Shown: positions 4,528-6,416 of the stretch, piece after piece
Layout: every line of letters begins with the position of its first letter
Position numbering within the stretch: the first letter of the stretch is position 1
Assembly (NCBI GenBank): GCA_964423085.1
Contig: CAYRDB010000022.1
Coordinates: 1 to 6,416, forward strand
DNA length: 6,416 nt
Direction: 5' to 3'
Source of the DNA: JAUWZS01 sp964423085
GTDB taxonomy: Archaea; Aenigmatarchaeota; Aenigmatarchaeia; CG10238-14; SCSR01
The notes under the pieces: model-generated
What the model saw: only the letters and a program-made list of their open reading frames with translations
The model's database searches: none
Told to the model about the DNA's origin: nothing
Made by a program: the position numbers and the translations under genes

Positions 4528-6321
4528 CTAGATGTAGAAATAATTCCCTGTCTCCTTCTGCTCCCTGTCCAACTGGGAGCCTGGCTTGTTCGACCTCGGC
4601 CTTCCTGTCTGCGGGTCCTTCCTGAAGGTAACGCCCACACTCGAAAGGAACTTGTTTAACGAATCCTTCATCCCGTCTATCTGGTCGACCTTACCTGACA
4701 CTCCGGGCTCGCCGCTAAAAACCATTCCGCGATGGCCGACCTGACTAAGGAACAGAAGGTCGTGGTCTACTATGAGCGCGCTCTTCTCTTTCACTTCCAC
4801 TATCTTGTTCACCAGCTTGGAAAGTGCGAGCCTCTGCTCCACATCTAGAAAAGCGGACGGCTCGTCCATCAAATACATGTCAGCATCCCTCGACAGGCAC
4901 ATGGCTATAGCCACCCTTTGCAGTTCCCCGCCCGAAAGGTCTGAAACGTACTTTTCCAGCAGCTTCTCAAGGCCCAGCGGCCTTAAAATTTCAACTTTGT
5001 AGCTGTCTGTTATGCTCTTCACCGAACTCAGCAATTCCCTGACCGTGCCTTCGAACTCCGTCTTTATGTACTGCGGCTTGTAAGATATTGAAACGCTCTC
5101 GCTGAGGTCGCCTCCATCGGGCTTTATCTCGCCTGCAAGCATCTTGGCGAACGTGGTCTTTCCTGTCGCATTCGGCCCCAGCACTGCCAGCACCTCCTTT
5201 TCATGGAGCTTTCCAGAGTTGACGCTGAGCGAGAAAGAGTCGCCGAACTTTTTCTTAACGCCGTCGAACGATACCACTATCTTCTGCGACACCGAGCGGT
5301 CTATTATAGAGGTGTTGAGGAAGCTTATGGGCTCGTCCCTGAACCTGACATTTTCCTCCTTGATGTAGCCGTCGAGGAAAGTGTTTATGCCGAGCCTGAC
5401 ACCGTACGGCTTTGAGACTATTCCGTACACTCCCGGAACTCCGTAGAATATGTGTATCTTGTCTGCCATGAAATCAAGGGCAGCCAGGTCGTGGTCTACT
5501 ATCATCACCGACTTGTTTTCGCAGTACTTGCGTATGAGCTTGGCCGTTTCCATCCTCTGATGCACGTCTAAGAAGCTCGTCGGCTCGTCAAAATAGTAAA
5601 TGTCAGCGTCCTTCGCCATGCATGCTATCAGCGCCACCCTTTGCAGTTCCCCACCGGACAGTTCGCTTACATCCCTTTCAAGAAGACCGTCTATGCAAAA
5701 GTCCTTTGCCGCATCGTTCGCAATCCTCCTTTCGTCGGCCGATTCGAGAAGCTTGGACACTTTTCCCTTGAAGACCGAAGGTATCTGATCCACCCTCTGC
5801 GGCTTTATCGAAGTTTTTATTTCCTTGCTCTCTAGGCTGTTCATATAGCCGTGGAGCTCGGTCCCCCTGAACATTTCAGAAACTTTGGAAAGTGGCGTAT
5901 CCGAATCAAACTCTCCCAGATTAGGCTCCACTTCGCCGGCCAGTATGCGCAGCGCGGTCGTCTTTCCCATCCCGTTCGGCCCGAGTATGCCGACAATCTC
6001 GTTCTTGCTCGGAAACGGGAGTCGGAAAAGGGCGAAATCATTGGGACCGAACCTGTGAACGGGCGGCTCGGACAGCTGTTTCGGAAGGTTTACAACGGAC
6101 AGCGCTCCGTAGGGGCATTTCTTTGTGCATATTCCGCACCCGACGCACAGACTCTCGTCTATCTTTATCCGTTTCTTCCCATCCTCGCCTGCTTCGTACA
6201 GTATGCAATCCTCACCAGATCTGACTATCGGACAGCTGCGCTGGCATATCAGCTGGCACTTTTCCGGCTTGCACAGCTCCCTGTCGATGACCGCTATCCT
6301 GTCCGACCTTTTGTCTGCCAT
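4528..6321 (-). CDS. abce1: ABCE1/Rli1 ribosome recycling ATPase
   Basis: ABCE1 splits ribosomes into subunits after termination, using ATP together with release factor aRF1 or Pelota. All diagnostic parts are present. An N-terminal iron-sulfur domain carries eight ligand cysteines: C17, C22, C26, C30 and C59, C62, C65, C69 (LCVGCGICTKKCP). Nucleotide-binding domain 1 has Walker A GPNGMGKT (114-121), signature LSGGELQ (221-227), Walker B YYFDEP with catalytic E246, and switch H277. Domain 2 has Walker A GPNATGKT (382-389), signature LSGGELQ (462-468), E487 and H520. The helix-loop-helix insert (about 155-195) and the hinge around 326-335 (RFRDEPISF) are also as expected. The C-terminus (TFRKDPQTGRPRSNKPGS) is typical, and 597 residues is normal. 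The start is the ATG at 6321; a TTG three codons upstream is less likely. C39 is an additional Cys in the first iron-sulfur half. The gene is probably monocistronic. Confidence 0.98.
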   Translation of the reverse strand: MADKRSDRIAVIDRELCKPEKCQLICQRSCPIVRSGEDCILYEAGEDGKKRIKIDESLCVGCGICTKKCPYGALSVVNLPKQLSEPPVHRFGPNDFALFRLPFPSKNEIVGILGPNGMGKTTALRILAGEVEPNLGEFDSDTPLSKVSEMFRGTELHGYMNSLESKEIKTSIKPQRVDQIPSVFKGKVSKLLESADERRIANDAAKDFCIDGLLERDVSELSGGELQRVALIACMAKDADIYYFDEPTSFLDVHQRMETAKLIRKYCENKSVMIVDHDLAALDFMADKIHIFYGVPGVYGIVSKPYGVRLGINTFLDGYIKEENVRFRDEPISFLNTSIIDRSVSQKIVVSFDGVKKKFGDSFSLSVNSGKLHEKEVLAVLGPNATGKTTFAKMLAGEIKPDGGDLSESVSISYKPQYIKTEFEGTVRELLSSVKSITDSYKVEILRPLGLEKLLEKYVSDLSGGELQRVAIAMCLSRDADMYLMDEPSAFLDVEQRLALSKLVNKIVEVKEKSALIVDHDLLFLSQVGHRGMVFSGEPGVSGKVDQIDGMKDSLNKFLSSVGVTFRKDPQTGRPRSNKPGSQLDREQKETGNYFYI

Positions 6322-6341
6322 ATTTACCAAGTCTTAATTTT

Positions 6342-6361
6342 CGGATAATACTATTTATCCG
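6342..6361. repeat. Inverted repeat CGGATAA-N6-TTATCCG upstream of ABCE1
   Basis: Perfect 7-base arms (6342-6348 and 6355-6361) flank a 6-base spacer. The repeat is 21-40 bases upstream of the ABCE1 ATG and covers the best TATA-like element, so it is a candidate operator; a binding protein would block TBP. A transcript starting upstream could instead form a hairpin in its leader. Confidence 0.45.
6351..6360 (-). promoter_or_regulatory. TATA-like element of ABCE1
   Basis: GGATAAATAG on the minus strand is centred about 34 bases before the ATG at 6321, which would give a leader of roughly 5-10 bases. A second TATA-like run, CTTATAAAAATATTTT (6403-6388), is an alternative that would give a leader of about 50 bases. 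Confidence 0.4.
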
Positions 6362-6393
6362 TTGAATCTCTTAACTTCGGACTGGTGAAAATA

Positions 6394-6402
6394 TTTTTAT
6401 AA
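6394..6402 (+). promoter_or_regulatory. Strong TATA-like box pointing off the right edge
   Basis: TTTTTATAA preceded by purine-rich GTGAAAAT (6384-6391) resembles an archaeal BRE-TATA pair. It would start a rightward transcript near 6424, beyond the window, so a divergent gene or stable RNA probably begins there. The ATG at 6410 is too close to the box to be its start codon. The sequence is also TATA-like on the minus strand. Confidence 0.4.
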
Positions 6403-6416
6403 GCAGAAAATGCGAA

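Noticed and set aside
4910..5652. 20-base direct repeat GCCACCCTTTGCAGTTCCCC at 4910-4929 and 5633-5652
   Set aside because: Explained by the two paralogous ABC signature motifs (GELQRVA) of ABCE1, not a mobile or regulatory repeat.
5851..6348. Plus-strand 165-codon open frame
   Set aside because: Fully antisense to ABCE1, whose motifs are certain; the translation has no recognisable pattern and no promoter or ribosome binding site.
6410..6416. ATG at 6410 as the start of a rightward gene
   Set aside because: Only about 8 bases after the TATA-like box, upstream of the expected transcript start, with no Shine-Dalgarno and only two codons in view.

Overview
The window reads as a compact piece of an archaeal chromosome. 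The evidence is a complete ABCE1/Rli1 (found only in archaea and eukaryotes), an archaeal-type cytidylate kinase with a lysine-free P-loop, TATA-like elements in the short intergenic gaps, GTGAT-type ribosome binding sites, and heavy use of ATA (Ile) and AGG (Arg) codons. GC content is intermediate by eye. The many unrecognised but clearly real proteins make a DPANN lineage (Micrarchaeota- or Diapherotrites-like) a reasonable guess, but this is inference and no gene here fixes the phylum.

Layout. Positions 1-2505, minus strand: an apparent three-gene operon, read from 2505 down to 1. It encodes a 52-residue two-helix membrane protein (2347-2505), a 597-residue protein I cannot assign to a family (546-2339), and the N-terminal 181 residues of a xylose isomerase/AP endonuclease 2-like TIM barrel (1-545, running off the left edge). 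The TIM barrel gene has a GTG start that directly follows the TAA stop of the 597-residue gene in the same frame. Positions 2506-2562 form a short AT-rich divergent promoter. Positions 2563-3680, plus strand: two tandem genes for proteins of 177 and 183 residues that are diverged paralogs of an unknown alpha/beta family. Positions 3655-4218, minus strand: a cytidylate kinase-like protein whose 3' end overlaps the second paralog tail to tail by 26 bases. Positions 4219-4295: a second divergent promoter. Positions 4296-4526, plus strand: a 76-residue protein with a near-perfect C-terminal coiled coil. Positions 4528-6321, minus strand: ABCE1, ending one base from the coiled-coil gene. Positions 6322-6416: the ABCE1 promoter, with a 7-base inverted repeat over its TATA-like element, and a strong TATA-like box near the right edge that may serve a gene outside the window.

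How the parts may work together. ABCE1 (ribosome splitting and recycling) and cytidylate kinase (pyrimidine nucleotide supply) are housekeeping genes. The unexplained part is 1-3680: a membrane hairpin protein, a large orphan protein and a TIM barrel in one direction, facing a pair of paralogous orphan proteins. A shared divergent promoter region could co-regulate the two arms, but no biochemical function can be read from the sequence. No tRNA, rRNA, CRISPR array, insertion sequence or phage gene was seen. No stretch over 300 bases lacks a gene; the longest non-coding stretch is 95 bases at the right end.
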